Origin: Caldinitratiruptor microaerophilus
Lineage (GTDB): Bacteria; Bacillota; Sulfobacillia; Symbiobacteriales; ZC4RG38
Length of the DNA: 64,000 nt
Direction: 5' to 3'
NCBI RefSeq assembly: GCF_025999835.1
Contig: NZ_AP025628.1
Span: forward strand, 3,534,001 to 3,598,000
Shown piece after piece: positions 35,523 to 46,238 of the stretch. Position numbers and translations under genes: made by a program. Below the pieces are notes generated by a model. That model saw nothing but the letters and a program-made list of their open reading frames with translations. It did no database searches and was not told where the DNA came from. Position 1 is the stretch's first letter, and each line of letters opens with the position of its first letter.

Positions 35523-36391
35523 TCCTGAGGCTCCTGCGGCGCAGCCCCGCGCTCCGGACGCTGGCGGCCGTGGGGCCGGCCGCGCTGTGGCTCGGGGTCT
35601 TCCAGCTCGTGCCCCTCGTGCTGGTGGTGGTCGTCTCGCTGGCGTCGCGCGGGGCCCACGGCGGCATCGAGTGGGAGTGGGGTCTGCACAACTACGCGCG
35701 GTTCCTCGAGCCCCTCTACCTGGGTGTCCTCGGCGAGTCGCTCCTGACCGGCACGCTCGTGACCCTGATCAGCCTCGTGGTCGGGTACCCGTTCGCCTAC
35801 TACGTGGCGGGGCGGCCGCCCGAGACCCGCAACCTCCTCCTGGTGCTGGTCGTGATCCCCTTCTGGACCAACATGTTGCTGCGCACCTACGGCTGGATGG
35901 TCATCCTCCGCAGCAACGGAGTCCTCAACACGGCGCTGCAGGCCCTGGGGCTCACCGACCGCCCGCTGGAACTCCTGTACACCCGGGGCGCGTCGATCCT
36001 GGGGCTCGTCTACGTGCTCCTCCCCTTCATGGTCCTGCCCCTGTACGCCAGCATCGAGAAGTTCGACCGCTCGCTCCTGCGGGCCGCCTACGACCTGGGC
36101 GCGCGCCCGGCCCGGGCCTTCCTGCAGGTGACGCTGCCCATGACCCTGCCGGGGGTCGTGGCCGGCTCGATCCTGGTCTTCGTGCCGTCGACGGGCCTGT
36201 TCTACGTCAGCGACCTGATGGGCGGCGCCAAGACGGTGCTGATCGGGAACCTCATCCAGCGCCAGTTCACCCAGGCCCGCAACTGGCCGTTCGGGGCGGC
36301 CGCCGCGGTGGTGCTGATGGCGGTGAGCCTGGCGCTGATCCTCCTGTACCTGCGTCTGTTCGGCAGGCGGGAAGGGGAGTCGCTGCTGTGA
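35519..36391 (+). CDS. potB: Polyamine-type ABC permease PotB
   Basis: This 290-residue inner-membrane permease has six helices and the ATPase-coupling EAA loop [20 protein letters not shown]. It starts within the potA stop (ATGA) and ends within the potC start (GTGA), so the three are translationally coupled. It forms the channel with PotC. Confidence 0.92.
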   Translation: MILRLLRRSPALRTLAAVGPAALWLGVFQLVPLVLVVVVSLASRGAHGGIEWEWGLHNYARFLEPLYLGVLGESLLTGTLVTLISLVVGYPFAYYVAGRPPETRNLLLVLVVIPFWTNMLLRTYGWMVILRSNGVLNTALQALGLTDRPLELLYTRGASILGLVYVLLPFMVLPLYASIEKFDRSLLRAAYDLGARPARAFLQVTLPMTLPGVVAGSILVFVPSTGLFYVSDLMGGAKTVLIGNLIQRQFTQARNWPFGAAAAVVLMAVSLALILLYLRLFGRREGESLL

Positions 36392-37215
36392 GCGCCGTCC
36401 GCGCGGTCCGGAGGAGGCGGTGGGGCCACGGCCGGTCGGGCGAATGGCTCCTGAGGGTCCACGCCGGACTGGTGTACCTGTTCCTGTACGCGCCGATCGC
36501 CGTCCTCGTGGTCTTCTCCTTCAACAGGTCGCGGCTTGGCGTGAACCTGACCGGATTCACGCTTCAGTGGTACGCCGCCCTGGCGAAGAACGACCGCATC
36601 CTGGAGGCGGCGTGGAACAGCCTGGTCGTGGCCGTGGTGGCCACGCTCGCCTCCACGGCCCTCGGGACACTGACGGCCTTCGCGTTCGCCCGCCACCGCT
36701 TTGCCGGCAAGACCTTCCTGGAGGGCCTCATCTACGTGCCGATCATCCTGCCGGAGATCATCATGGGCATCTCGCTCCTGGTGCTCTTCAGCTCGATCGG
36801 CCTCCGGCTGGGGCTCCTGACGGTGGCGATCGCCCACATCACGTTCTCCATGTCCTTTGTCTTCGTGGTCGTGCAGGCGCGCCTTCACGACTTCGACCGC
36901 AATTTGGAGCGGGCGGCCATGGACCTCGGGGCGGACGAGTGGCAGACGTTCTGGAAGGTGACCTTCCCCCTGGTCTTCCCCGGCATCCTGGCAGGCGCAC
37001 TGCTCGCCTTCACCCTCTCCGTGGACGACGTGATCGTCACCTTCTTCACCACGGGCCCCGGCGCCACGACCCTGCCGCTCCAGGTCTACTCGATGGTGAA
37101 GTTCGGGGTGAGCCCGGAGATCAACGCCCTCTCGACGGTCATGCTGGCGGTCACCATGAGCCTGATCGTCCTGGCCGAGCGGCTCCAGCGGCGCAAGATC
37201 AGTGGCGGGTTATGA
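36388..37215 (+). CDS. potC: Polyamine-type ABC permease PotC
   Basis: This 275-residue permease has six helices, with YAPIAVLVVFSFNRSR at the first, and EAA loop AAMDLGADEWQTFWKVTFPL. The length suits PotC. GTG at 36388 overlaps the potB stop; GAAGGGGAG lies upstream. potD follows after 49 bp. Confidence 0.92.
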   Translation: MSAVRAVRRRRWGHGRSGEWLLRVHAGLVYLFLYAPIAVLVVFSFNRSRLGVNLTGFTLQWYAALAKNDRILEAAWNSLVVAVVATLASTALGTLTAFAFARHRFAGKTFLEGLIYVPIILPEIIMGISLLVLFSSIGLRLGLLTVAIAHITFSMSFVFVVVQARLHDFDRNLERAAMDLGADEWQTFWKVTFPLVFPGILAGALLAFTLSVDDVIVTFFTTGPGATTLPLQVYSMVKFGVSPEINALSTVMLAVTMSLIVLAERLQRRKISGGL

Positions 37216-37264
37216 GTTGTGCGTTGTGAGTGATGAGACCGGGGAAAGGAGCTGAGGGGGTCGT

Positions 37265-38422
37265 ATGCGGAAACGGTTCGTAGGTGTGGCGGCGCTTCTC
37301 GTGCTCGCCCTTGCCCTGGCCGCCTGCGGCGGACAGGGAGGACAGGCTCCACAGCAGCAGGGCGGCGCGCCCGCCGCGCAGCAGCCGGCCGGCGAACAGA
37401 AGCCCGCGCAGGAAGGCGCCCAGCGGAGCGGGGCGGAGGTCGATCGGTCCAAGCTCTCGAAGGAACTGAACCTGTTCATCTGGACGGAATACATGCCGGA
37501 TGAAGTGCTCCAGGAATTTGAAAAGGAGTACGGCGTTAAGGTAAACTATGATACGTACTCCAGCAACGAGGAGGCCCTGGCCAAGCTGCAAGCCGGGGGC
37601 GCGCTGTACGACGTCGTCGTGCCCAGCGACTACATGGTCCAGATCATGATCTCCCAGGGCCTGCTGGAGGAGCTGGACAAGTCCAACATCCCCAACCTCA
37701 AGAACGCCGGCAAGGAGTACCTCGATCCCCCCTATGATCCGGGCAACCGCTACAGCGTACCTTACATGTGGGGGACCGTAGGGATCGTTTACAACAAGAA
37801 GTACGTGAAGCCGGAGCCCACGTCGTGGGGCGACCTGTGGAAGCCGGAGTACAAGGGCCGGGTCGTCCTGCTCGACGACAGCCGTGAGGTCATGGGCATG
37901 GCCCTCCAGCTCCTGGGCTACTCGAAGAACGAGACCGACCGCGCGAAGCTGGAGGAGGCGAAGAAGAAGCTGATCGAGCTCCTGCCGAACGTCAAGGCGT
38001 TCGACAGCGACAGTCCCAAGACCCTCATCCTGAGCGAAGAGGTGTGGATCGGCCAGACGTGGAACGGCGAGGCGGCCCTGGCGATGCAGGAGAATCCGGA
38101 CATCGGCTACGTGCTGCCCAAGGAGAAGGGGGGCCGCTGGCAGGATAACCTGGTCATCCCGAAGGGTGCGCCGCACAAGTACACGGCGGAGGTGTTCATC
38201 AACTACCTCTACCGTCCCGAAGTGGCCGCCAAGATCGCCAGCGCCTTCCCGTACGGTTCCCCGAACGTCGAGGCCGTGAAGCTCCTCGATGCCAAGATCC
38301 GCCAGAATGCCGCTTCCTATCCCCCCGCCGACAAGCTCGCACAGGCCGAGTGGATCACCGACGTCGGTGAAGCCACCGAGCTGTACGACCAGTTCTTCAC
38401 CGAGGTGAAGAGCTCCAAGTAA
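37265..38422 (+). CDS. potD: Polyamine-type ABC receptor lipoprotein PotD
   Basis: This 385-residue lipoprotein has signal peptide MRKRFVGVAALLVLALALAA with lipobox cysteine C21 (LAAC), then a Gln/Ala/Gly-rich tether to about residue 65. A PotD-like binding protein follows: LNLFIWTEYMPDEVLQEFEK, YDVVVPSDYMVQ, YMWGTVGIVYNKKYV, WNGEAALAMQEN. The aromatic and acidic residues lining the amine site in PotD have counterparts here, but specificity (spermidine versus putrescine) is not resolvable. It catches the substrate outside the cell. A strong terminator follows. Confidence 0.93.
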   Translation: MRKRFVGVAALLVLALALAACGGQGGQAPQQQGGAPAAQQPAGEQKPAQEGAQRSGAEVDRSKLSKELNLFIWTEYMPDEVLQEFEKEYGVKVNYDTYSSNEEALAKLQAGGALYDVVVPSDYMVQIMISQGLLEELDKSNIPNLKNAGKEYLDPPYDPGNRYSVPYMWGTVGIVYNKKYVKPEPTSWGDLWKPEYKGRVVLLDDSREVMGMALQLLGYSKNETDRAKLEEAKKKLIELLPNVKAFDSDSPKTLILSEEVWIGQTWNGEAALAMQENPDIGYVLPKEKGGRWQDNLVIPKGAPHKYTAEVFINYLYRPEVAAKIASAFPYGSPNVEAVKLLDAKIRQNAASYPPADKLAQAEWITDVGEATELYDQFFTEVKSSK

Positions 38423-38446
38423 CCCGTTCCATCCCTCAGGGCGCGC

Positions 38447-38487
38447 AGGTCCGGGCGGGGGGGTGGCGCATCCCGCCCGGACCTTTC
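38447..38487 (+). terminator. Terminator after potD
   Basis: AGGTCCGGGCGGG (38447-38459) and CCCGCCCGGACCT (38472-38484) form a 13-bp stem followed by TTC. It should lower read-through from potABCD into the GNAT/oxidase/regulator genes. Confidence 0.72.
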
Positions 38488-38532
38488 ATCCTCACCCGGC
38501 GGCAAACCAATGCCAAAGGAGAGTTGGGTGTT

Positions 38533-39327
38533 GTGGAGGACAACAGACGCCAGCAGCTAGCCGTGCAGGCGGCACCGGTAACCCTGAAGGAGGTGAAGGA
38601 TCCAGGGGACCCGGATATCCTGCGCTTCCGTGAGCTGATGGTCGGGGCGTTTGCCGACCCGAACATGATCGCGGACCCGGACCAGCTCACGGCGTGGGTT
38701 CGGGATCGGGACGGCGGCGGCCGGCGGTTCCACCTGCTCGTGGTGCGGGTGGGCGGCCAGGTCGCGGGCGGCACCCTGTTCAGCTACGTCCCCGAGACGA
38801 ACGTCGGTTTCTCGGAGTACATCATCGTTGCACCGGCGTACCGGGGGCACGGGCTGGCCCGGCTTCTCTTCCAGCGCCGTCTCACGATCCTGGAGTGGGA
38901 CGCCCGCCTGAAGGGAAAGCCTCCGATCCGCGGCATCTTCATCGAGGTGGCCCACCCCATGCGCCTGCCGCCCGAACTCTACGAGGCGGACCGGCGAATG
39001 GCGGTGGATCCCGTGGAGCGCCGGCGGATCATGCACCATTTCGGGTTCCGCCAGCTCGATCTCGAGTACAACCAGCCGCCGCTCACCCAAGACAGGGAGC
39101 CGGTCTCGTACCTGGACCTCCTGTTCCTGCCGCTGGACCCGGACCTGAAGGCGGCGGGTGCGCTGCCCGCCGAGATGATCCTCCGGAGCCTCCGGCCCAT
39201 CTGGCGCGCCTGGGCCGTGCCCTCGTGGGAGGAGTACCTGCGGCGGATGCGCCGGGCACTCGACGGCAAGCCCGTCGCCATGCTGCCCTGCTGGACCCCC
39301 GAGATGGAAAGGGTTGCAGGCGCATGA
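38533..39327 (+). CDS. GNAT acetyltransferase, paralog 1
   Basis: This 264-residue protein is of the GNAT fold, with FADPNM near the start, SEYIIVAPAYRGHGLARLLF as motif A (acetyl-CoA binding RGHGLA) and FIEVAHPMRLPPELYEADR after it. It is longer than common GNATs by a C-terminal block (VSYLDLLFLPLDPDLKAAG to the end) shared with the protein at 42,308. The two clearly arose by duplication. The acceptor is unknown; an amine is plausible from context. The GTG at 38533 is 11 bases from AGGAG; a TTG at 38524 is too close. The FAD oxidase starts in its stop (ATGA). Confidence 0.8.
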   Translation: MEDNRRQQLAVQAAPVTLKEVKDPGDPDILRFRELMVGAFADPNMIADPDQLTAWVRDRDGGGRRFHLLVVRVGGQVAGGTLFSYVPETNVGFSEYIIVAPAYRGHGLARLLFQRRLTILEWDARLKGKPPIRGIFIEVAHPMRLPPELYEADRRMAVDPVERRRIMHHFGFRQLDLEYNQPPLTQDREPVSYLDLLFLPLDPDLKAAGALPAEMILRSLRPIWRAWAVPSWEEYLRRMRRALDGKPVAMLPCWTPEMERVAGA

Positions 39328-40505
39328 GGTACGAGGCCATCGTCGTCGGGGGCGGGATTGTCGGCCTGAGCACGGCCTGGGGCCTCGCGAAGCGGGGTCT
39401 GGGCCCCGTGGCCGTGCTCGAGCGGGGGCCGGTGGCCGCCGGGGCCACCCTCCGCAGCGCCGGGGTCGTCACCGCCCAGCTCTGGACCCCGGAGGACATT
39501 CAGCTGGCCCTGCGCACCCAGAAGGTCCTGGCCGAGCTCGAGGCCGCCTCCGGCGGTCTCTTCCGCATCGAGCGGGATGGTTCCTTGACCATGGTCGGTC
39601 CGGGCCAGGAGGCCCACCTCCACCGGCAGGCCGGGATGATCCGCGCCGCCGGAGGGGAGGTGGAGCTGTGGGAGCCGGAGCGGGTGGCGGGCGAGTACCC
39701 GGCCATCCTCACCGAAGGGATCACCCTGGCGCTCTACACCCCCCGGGACGGGACCCTGCGTCCCGCGGAGGCCCTGGCCGCGCTGGGTGCGGCCGCCCGG
39801 GCTGCGGGCGTCCACACGTTCGAGTCGACGCCGGTCGAGCACGTGGCCATCGAAGGCGGGCGGGTGCGGGGCGTCTACGTGGCCGGGGAGGTGCTCGAGG
39901 CGCCCCGGGTGATCCTGGCGGCCGGCATCTGGACCCGGCAGATCGCCCGGAACTCCGGCTTCGACCTGCCGCTCAAGGCCTTCCGCACCCAGGTGTCGGC
40001 CGTGGTGGCGCCGGAGCCGATCGACCTGCCGGAGATGACGGACGCCGCCCGCGGCATCTACTGCTTCTCCCGCAGGCCCCGAACGGTCTTCTTCGGGTAC
40101 GGCACGGAGATCGAGGGTATCGACCCCGACGCCTATCGTCAGGAGCGCGACGAGGCGGAAGAGGAAGCGGCGCTGGCCCGCCTGGCCGAGCGGATCCCGA
40201 TCCTCCGCCGGGCCCGGCCGGCGGGCGGCTGGGCCGGGGTGTGCGACATCTCGGCCGACGTCCTGCCGCTCATCGGCGCCCAGGGCGAGATCGACGGGCT
40301 CTACCTCAACTGCGGCTTCGCCGGTTACGGCATCAGCCGGGGGCCCGGGGCGGGGGACGCGCTGGCGGCCGTGATCGCCGGCGAGGAGCCCGGCCTGGAC
40401 CTGGGCCCGTACCGGGCGGACAGGCACAAGGGGTTCGAGGACTTCGAGATCCACTTCGGCGGGCCGTGGCAGGTATCCGTGCGGAGCGACCAGGTGGGGG
40501 CGTGA
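39324..40505 (+). CDS. FAD-dependent amine/glycine oxidase (DAO family)
   Basis: This 393-residue protein is of the D-amino-acid/glycine/sarcosine oxidase family. Its N-terminal FAD site is VVGGGIVGLSTAWGLAKRG, the SAGVVTAQLW segment follows, and the C-terminal CGFAGYGISRGPGAGDALA closes the flavin site. It should oxidise a secondary or primary amine, giving an imine or aldehyde, with oxygen or a carrier as acceptor. The ATG overlaps the GNAT stop. In this setting its likely substrate is a polyamine or derivative imported by PotABCD, similar in role to PuuB; that is inference. Confidence 0.85.
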   Translation: MRYEAIVVGGGIVGLSTAWGLAKRGLGPVAVLERGPVAAGATLRSAGVVTAQLWTPEDIQLALRTQKVLAELEAASGGLFRIERDGSLTMVGPGQEAHLHRQAGMIRAAGGEVELWEPERVAGEYPAILTEGITLALYTPRDGTLRPAEALAALGAAARAAGVHTFESTPVEHVAIEGGRVRGVYVAGEVLEAPRVILAAGIWTRQIARNSGFDLPLKAFRTQVSAVVAPEPIDLPEMTDAARGIYCFSRRPRTVFFGYGTEIEGIDPDAYRQERDEAEEEAALARLAERIPILRRARPAGGWAGVCDISADVLPLIGAQGEIDGLYLNCGFAGYGISRGPGAGDALAAVIAGEEPGLDLGPYRADRHKGFEDFEIHFGGPWQVSVRSDQVGA

Positions 40506-40618
40506 TCCGCCCCCACCTCGGTTGTATCGGCAGAGCCTCTTTTCAGCTCTGTTATCCAATTGGCAGGAACCCCCGCGCAGGATCTCGAATCCCCCCACCA
40601 TCTGGCACAAGGGCGGTG

Positions 40619-42098
<1,480 letters not shown>

Positions 42099-42100
<2 letters not shown>

Positions 42101-42124
42101 CATCGCCCCGATGCTCGAACGCAT
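42099..42124. promoter_or_regulatory. Putative activator site upstream of sigma-54 promoter 2
   Basis: AGCAT-N7-ATGCT (42099-42115; arms extend to AGCATCG/CGATGCT) overlaps ATGC-N6-GCAT (42111-42124). The same two half-site pairings occur at 33,895-33,919. It begins in the stop codon of the activator gene, about 110 bp upstream of the -24 element. Confidence 0.6.
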
Positions 42125-42218
42125 CAACGATCGGGACAGTCGCGCGAGTCCGCCGGACCCCGAAAGGCCGGCGGCTCTGGCTTTGCGGGCGGTTCCAACC
42201 TTGTTCCGGCCCTGTCCG

Positions 42219-42235
42219 TGGCACGAGCCTTGCAT
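42219..42235 (+). promoter_or_regulatory. Sigma-54 promoter 2
   Basis: TGGCACGAGCCTTGCAT has GG (42220-42221) and GC (42232-42233) 10 bases apart, a full match to the -24/-12 consensus. Transcription would start near 42,245 into the second GNAT, the aminotransferase and the GGT-like gene. Confidence 0.92.
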
Positions 42236-42307
42236 TCATGCGGTGGCATCCGGGTAGCCCCAGGGGCGCCGGAGAATCCGGTGGTCTGTACGGACGGAGG
42301 GATGGCC

Positions 42308-43063
42308 ATGGAGCAGGACCCGGGCGTGACCATCCGCGAGGTCTCGGACCCCGCCGACCCCGAGGTGGAGGCGGTCGCCGGCCTCCTGCTGGAGACGTTC
42401 GCCGACCCGAACATCGTCCTCCCCGCCGCCCGGATGCGGGAGTTCCTGGAAGCCACGCGGGCGGGAAGCCGGGCCGCGGGCCGGACCTTCCACGTCCTGG
42501 CGGCGCGGGCGGGCGGCAGGCTTGCGGGTGCGACCGTCTTCAGCTACGTGGCCGCCGCCGGCGTCGGGTTCTCCGAGTACATGGTGGTGGCGCCGGGGTT
42601 CCGGGGGCAGGGCGTGGCGCGGCGCCTCTTCGACGCCCGCCGGGCCGTGCTCGACCGGCAGGCCCGGACGGCCGGCCGGCAGGGGGCTGCAGGCCTCTTC
42701 ATCGAAGTGGAGAACCCGGAGCGTACACCGGCGGAGTTCCTGGAACGGGAGCGGGCCACCGCCATGGACGCGTGGGCCCGGCTGCGCTTCTTCCATCACC
42801 TGGGCTTCCGCCGCTGCGACCTCACCTACGTGCAACCGCCGCTGGCGCCGGGCCGTGAGCCGGTGGACTACCTGGACCTGCTGTTCCTCCCCTGGGACGA
42901 GTCGATCCGGCGGGCAGGGGTCCTCCCCCCGCAGGTCCTCCTGGACGCGGTGAAACCGATCTGGGTGGGCTGGGCGCCGGACACCTACGAGGACGAGCTC
43001 AGGCGGCTGGGCAGCCGCATCGGCGGGCGGCCCGTCCGGCTCGTGCCGCTGTTCCCCCAGTGA
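42308..43063 (+). CDS. GNAT acetyltransferase, paralog 2
   Basis: This 251-residue GNAT protein parallels the one at 38,533 along its length: TFADPNIVL, VGFSEYMVVAPGFRGQGVARR (acetyl-CoA loop RGQGVA), LFIEVENPERTPAEF, and the shared C-terminal VDYLDLLFLPWDESIRRAG. The conserved C-terminal extension marks both as one subfamily. The ATG at 42308 is 6 bases from GGAGGG; the ATG at 42302 touches it. It is first behind sigma-54 promoter 2 and 43 bp from the aminotransferase. Confidence 0.82.
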   Translation: MEQDPGVTIREVSDPADPEVEAVAGLLLETFADPNIVLPAARMREFLEATRAGSRAAGRTFHVLAARAGGRLAGATVFSYVAAAGVGFSEYMVVAPGFRGQGVARRLFDARRAVLDRQARTAGRQGAAGLFIEVENPERTPAEFLERERATAMDAWARLRFFHHLGFRRCDLTYVQPPLAPGREPVDYLDLLFLPWDESIRRAGVLPPQVLLDAVKPIWVGWAPDTYEDELRRLGSRIGGRPVRLVPLFPQ

Positions 43064-43106
43064 CATCTGCCGGGCGGCCTGCGCCGGGCCCGGACCGAGG
43101 AGCGTG

Positions 43107-44495
43107 ATGCGACCCATGCAGCGGTCGGCGGAAGAGATCAAGGCGCTCGACCGGCGCCACGTCCTGCACCCGAACGTTGTGCTGGCGGACCACGCCCGGG
43201 GCCTGCCGATGCCGATCATGGTCGAGGGCCAGGGCGCCGTCCTGCGGGACATCGACGGGAAGGAGTACATCGACGCCATCGGGGCGCTGTGGCTCGCCAA
43301 CATCGGCTACGGCCGCAAGGAGCTGGCCGAGGTCGCCCGGCGCCAGATGGAGAAGCTCTCGTTCTGGTCCCTCTTCTGGGGCTACGGCAACGTGCCGGCA
43401 GTCGAACTCGCGGCCCGGCTGGCGGAGATCGCCCCGCCCGGCCTGAGCCACGTGTTCTTCACCAGCGGCGGCTCCGAGGCCAACGAGACCAGCATCAAGA
43501 TCGCCCGCCTGTACCACGTCCGGCGCGGCGAGCCGTCCCGCCGGCACATCATCGGGCTCGCCAGGGCGTACCACGGCGTCTCCTACGGCGCCATGACCGC
43601 CACGGGGCTCGAGACGGTGCGGCAGAACTACGAGCCTTACGTCGGCGCCTTCGACCACATCCCGTCCGCCTACTGCTACCGGTGCCCGCTGGGCAAGGCC
43701 TACCCGGCGTGCGGGGTGGCCTGTGCCGGCGAGCTCGAGCGCAAGATCCTGGACCTCGGGCCCCAGAACGTTGCCGCCTTCATCGCCGAGCCCATCCACG
43801 GGGTCGGCGGCGTGATCACGCCCCCGCCGGAGTACTTCCCCCGCATCCGGGAGATCTGCGACCGGTACGGCGTGCTCTTCATCGCCGACGAGGTGATCTG
43901 CGGCTTCGGCCGCACCGGCACGTGGTTCGGGATCGAGCACTGGGGCGTCGTCCCCGACCTCATCTCGGCGGCCAAGGGGCTGTCGAGCGGCTACCTGCCC
44001 ATCGGCGCGACCCTGGTGCACGACCGGGTCTACGAGGCGCTCGGCCAGCCGGAGGGGCCCGGCGCCTACTTCAACCACGGGTTCACGTACTCGGGGCACC
44101 CGGTCGCCGCCGCCGTGGCGCTGGAGAACATCCGCATCCTCGCCGAGGAGCGCCTGGGCGAGCGCGCGGTCGAGATGGGCCGGTACCTCACCGAGCGCCT
44201 GCGCAGGGCGGAGAATCCCTACATCGGCGACATCCGCGGCAAGGGCCTGATGCTCGGGGTGGAGCTCGTCGCCGACCCGGCCACCGGCGAGATGCCGGCC
44301 GACCCCAACGTGGGCCGCTACGCCGAGGCGCGCTGCCGGGAGCACGGCGTGATCGTCCGGGCCCTGGCGCCGGGGAACATCATCGCCCTGTCGCCGCCCC
44401 TCGTCGTCACCCGGGAGCAGGTCGACCGGATCGTCGAGGTGCTCGACGAGGCCGTCCGGTACGTGTTCGAGCATCCGCCGGCCCCGGCCCGCTGA
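43107..44495 (+). CDS. Class III PLP aminotransferase
   Basis: This 462-residue fold-type I class III aminotransferase has YHGVSYGAMTATG, FIADEVICGFGRTG and the PLP lysine K290 in SAAKGLSSGYLPIG. An insert with YCYRCPLGKAYPACGV carries three cysteines, as in the beta-alanine/taurine and putrescine-type group. It should move an amino group from an omega-amine to pyruvate or 2-oxoglutarate. GAGGAG lies 4 bases before ATG 43107. With amine transporter and oxidase genes nearby it probably serves polyamine or omega-amino acid breakdown; the exact donor is inference. Confidence 0.9.
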   Translation: MRPMQRSAEEIKALDRRHVLHPNVVLADHARGLPMPIMVEGQGAVLRDIDGKEYIDAIGALWLANIGYGRKELAEVARRQMEKLSFWSLFWGYGNVPAVELAARLAEIAPPGLSHVFFTSGGSEANETSIKIARLYHVRRGEPSRRHIIGLARAYHGVSYGAMTATGLETVRQNYEPYVGAFDHIPSAYCYRCPLGKAYPACGVACAGELERKILDLGPQNVAAFIAEPIHGVGGVITPPPEYFPRIREICDRYGVLFIADEVICGFGRTGTWFGIEHWGVVPDLISAAKGLSSGYLPIGATLVHDRVYEALGQPEGPGAYFNHGFTYSGHPVAAAVALENIRILAEERLGERAVEMGRYLTERLRRAENPYIGDIRGKGLMLGVELVADPATGEMPADPNVGRYAEARCREHGVIVRALAPGNIIALSPPLVVTREQVDRIVEVLDEAVRYVFEHPPAPAR

Positions 44496-44510
44496 GGAGG
44501 AGAGTTCACG

Positions 44511-46148
44511 TTGCGATATCCGCCCGTTCACGAGGCCACCGGGACCCGGGGGGTGGTGGCGGCCAAGCACGGGCTCGCGGCCGAAGCAGGACTGGAGATG
44601 CTCCGCCGCGGGGGGAATGCGGTCGACGCCGCCGTGGCCGCCGCCTTCGCCAGCGGCGTGGTCGAGCCCTGGATGAGCGGCATCGGCGGCGGGGGGTACA
44701 TGGTGATTCGCCGGGGGGACACGGGCGAGGCCGTGGTCGTCGATTACAGCCTGCGGGCCCCCCTGGCCGCCCGTGAGGACATGTTCGAGATCGTGCCCGG
44801 CCGGTCGTCGGGGCTGTTCCCGTGGCCCCTCGTGAGGGACGACGCGAACCACCAGGGCTGGCTCTCGGTCGCCGTGCCGGGCACCGTGGCCGGGCTGGCG
44901 CTGGCGCTGGAGCGGTTCGGCCGGCTCGACCTGGCGACGGTGATGGAGCCCGCCATCCGCCTGGCGGCCGAGGGGTTCCCCGTCACCTGGTACGCCACCC
45001 TGCGGATCGCGGTCGAGGCGCCGTTACTGGCCCGTTACCCCGAGACCGCCCGGATCTTCCTGCCCGGTGGCCTGCCGGCCCGCCCGGCGGCGGGCGAGGA
45101 CCTGCCGCCCGAGCGGATCGTGCAGCCCGACCTGGCCGAGACGCTCCGGCGGATCGCCCGGGGCGGTGCCGACGAGTTCTACCGGGGCGAGACGGCCCGC
45201 CGCATCGCCGCGGCCATGAAGGCGGCGGGGGGCCTCATCACCGAGGAGGACCTCGCCCGCTACCGCGCTGAGGTCGTGCCGGCGCTGGTCACCCCGTACC
45301 GGGGATGGCAGGTGGCCACCCCGCCGGGGCCGGCGGGCGGCGTCTCTCTGGCCCAGATGCTGCGGATCCTGGAGGGTACGGACCTGACCGCCCTCGGCCA
45401 CAACTCCGTCCTCTACCTGCACCGGGTGGCCACGGCGATGCGGCTGGCCTTCGAGGACCGCTACGCCCGGCTGGCGGACGGCGCCGACTGGGAGGCGCTG
45501 CTGTCGGGCGACCACGTCGCCACGCTGCAGGCCCGCCTGGAGGCCGGCCGGGCCCCGGCGGCGGGCGCACCGGGGGAGCCCGGCGGCACCTCCACGACCC
45601 ACCTCGCCGCCGCCGACGCGCAGGGGAACGTGGTCTCCTGCACGCAGACGCTCCTGAGCCTGTTCGGGTCCCGGGTCACCGTGCCCGGGACGGGGATCCT
45701 CCTCAACAACGGGATGTTCTGGTTCGATCCGGAGCCCGGGAAGCCCAACTCGCCGGGCCCCGGCAAGCGCCCGCTCAGCAACATGGCGCCGCTGGTGGCC
45801 GTCGGCCCCGGCGGCTGGCCCCGGGTGGGCCTGGGGTCGTCCGGCGGACGGCGGATCCTCGGCGCCAACCTGCAGATCTTGCTGGCGATCGTTGACGGCG
45901 GGCTCGGGCTCGGCGCCGCGATCGGCGCCCCCCGGATCGACATCTCCACCGGCCGGCTCCTCGCCGACCGGCGCCTCGGCGACCGGACGCTCGCCGCGCT
46001 GGCCGCCCTCGGTCACGACGTGGTGCCGGTCTCCGAGGCGCCCTACCCGCAGCACTTCGCCAGCCCCGCCGGGGTCATGGCGACGGAGGCGGGGCTCTTG
46101 GTGGGCGCCGTGGACCCGATCATGCCGGCGGAGGCGCTAGCGTTCTGA
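44511..46148 (+). CDS. Gamma-glutamyltransferase-family protein, no signal peptide
   Basis: This 545-residue Ntn-hydrolase proenzyme has RGVVAAKHGLAAEAGLEML, GNAVDAAVAA, SGIGGGGYMVIRRG, the self-cleavage nucleophile T362 in TSTTHLAAADAQGN, and the late SSGGRRILGANLQI segment. It lacks a signal peptide or membrane anchor, so it should act inside the cell, unlike secreted GGT. Substrates could be gamma-glutamyl amines or related amides. The TTG start has AGGAGGAGAG upstream, 15 bp after the aminotransferase. It is last in the sigma-54 promoter 2 operon. Confidence 0.9.
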   Translation: MRYPPVHEATGTRGVVAAKHGLAAEAGLEMLRRGGNAVDAAVAAAFASGVVEPWMSGIGGGGYMVIRRGDTGEAVVVDYSLRAPLAAREDMFEIVPGRSSGLFPWPLVRDDANHQGWLSVAVPGTVAGLALALERFGRLDLATVMEPAIRLAAEGFPVTWYATLRIAVEAPLLARYPETARIFLPGGLPARPAAGEDLPPERIVQPDLAETLRRIARGGADEFYRGETARRIAAAMKAAGGLITEEDLARYRAEVVPALVTPYRGWQVATPPGPAGGVSLAQMLRILEGTDLTALGHNSVLYLHRVATAMRLAFEDRYARLADGADWEALLSGDHVATLQARLEAGRAPAAGAPGEPGGTSTTHLAAADAQGNVVSCTQTLLSLFGSRVTVPGTGILLNNGMFWFDPEPGKPNSPGPGKRPLSNMAPLVAVGPGGWPRVGLGSSGGRRILGANLQILLAIVDGGLGLGAAIGAPRIDISTGRLLADRRLGDRTLAALAALGHDVVPVSEAPYPQHFASPAGVMATEAGLLVGAVDPIMPAEALAF

Positions 46149-46238
46149 GGGGTGCACGGGGCGGGGTCCGCCGTGCGGTATCATGGACCCGGTGGAGATG
46201 TGGTAGTCTCGCTCCGGATTCGAAAGAGGTGCGCCGTG

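Noticed and set aside
40522-40618. Possible upstream start or sigma-54 site (TTGGCAGGAACCCCCGC) before the activator gene
   Set aside because: GG and GC are 11 bases apart, which sigma-54 does not accept, and the surrounding frame has no PAS-like sequence.
42160-42200. GGCTTTGCGGGC near 42,178 as a second GEMM riboswitch (reverse strand)
   Set aside because: Only the CGCAAAGCC piece matches; the flanking stem with GNRA loop and the 3' receptor are absent, and it lies close to sigma-54 promoter 2.
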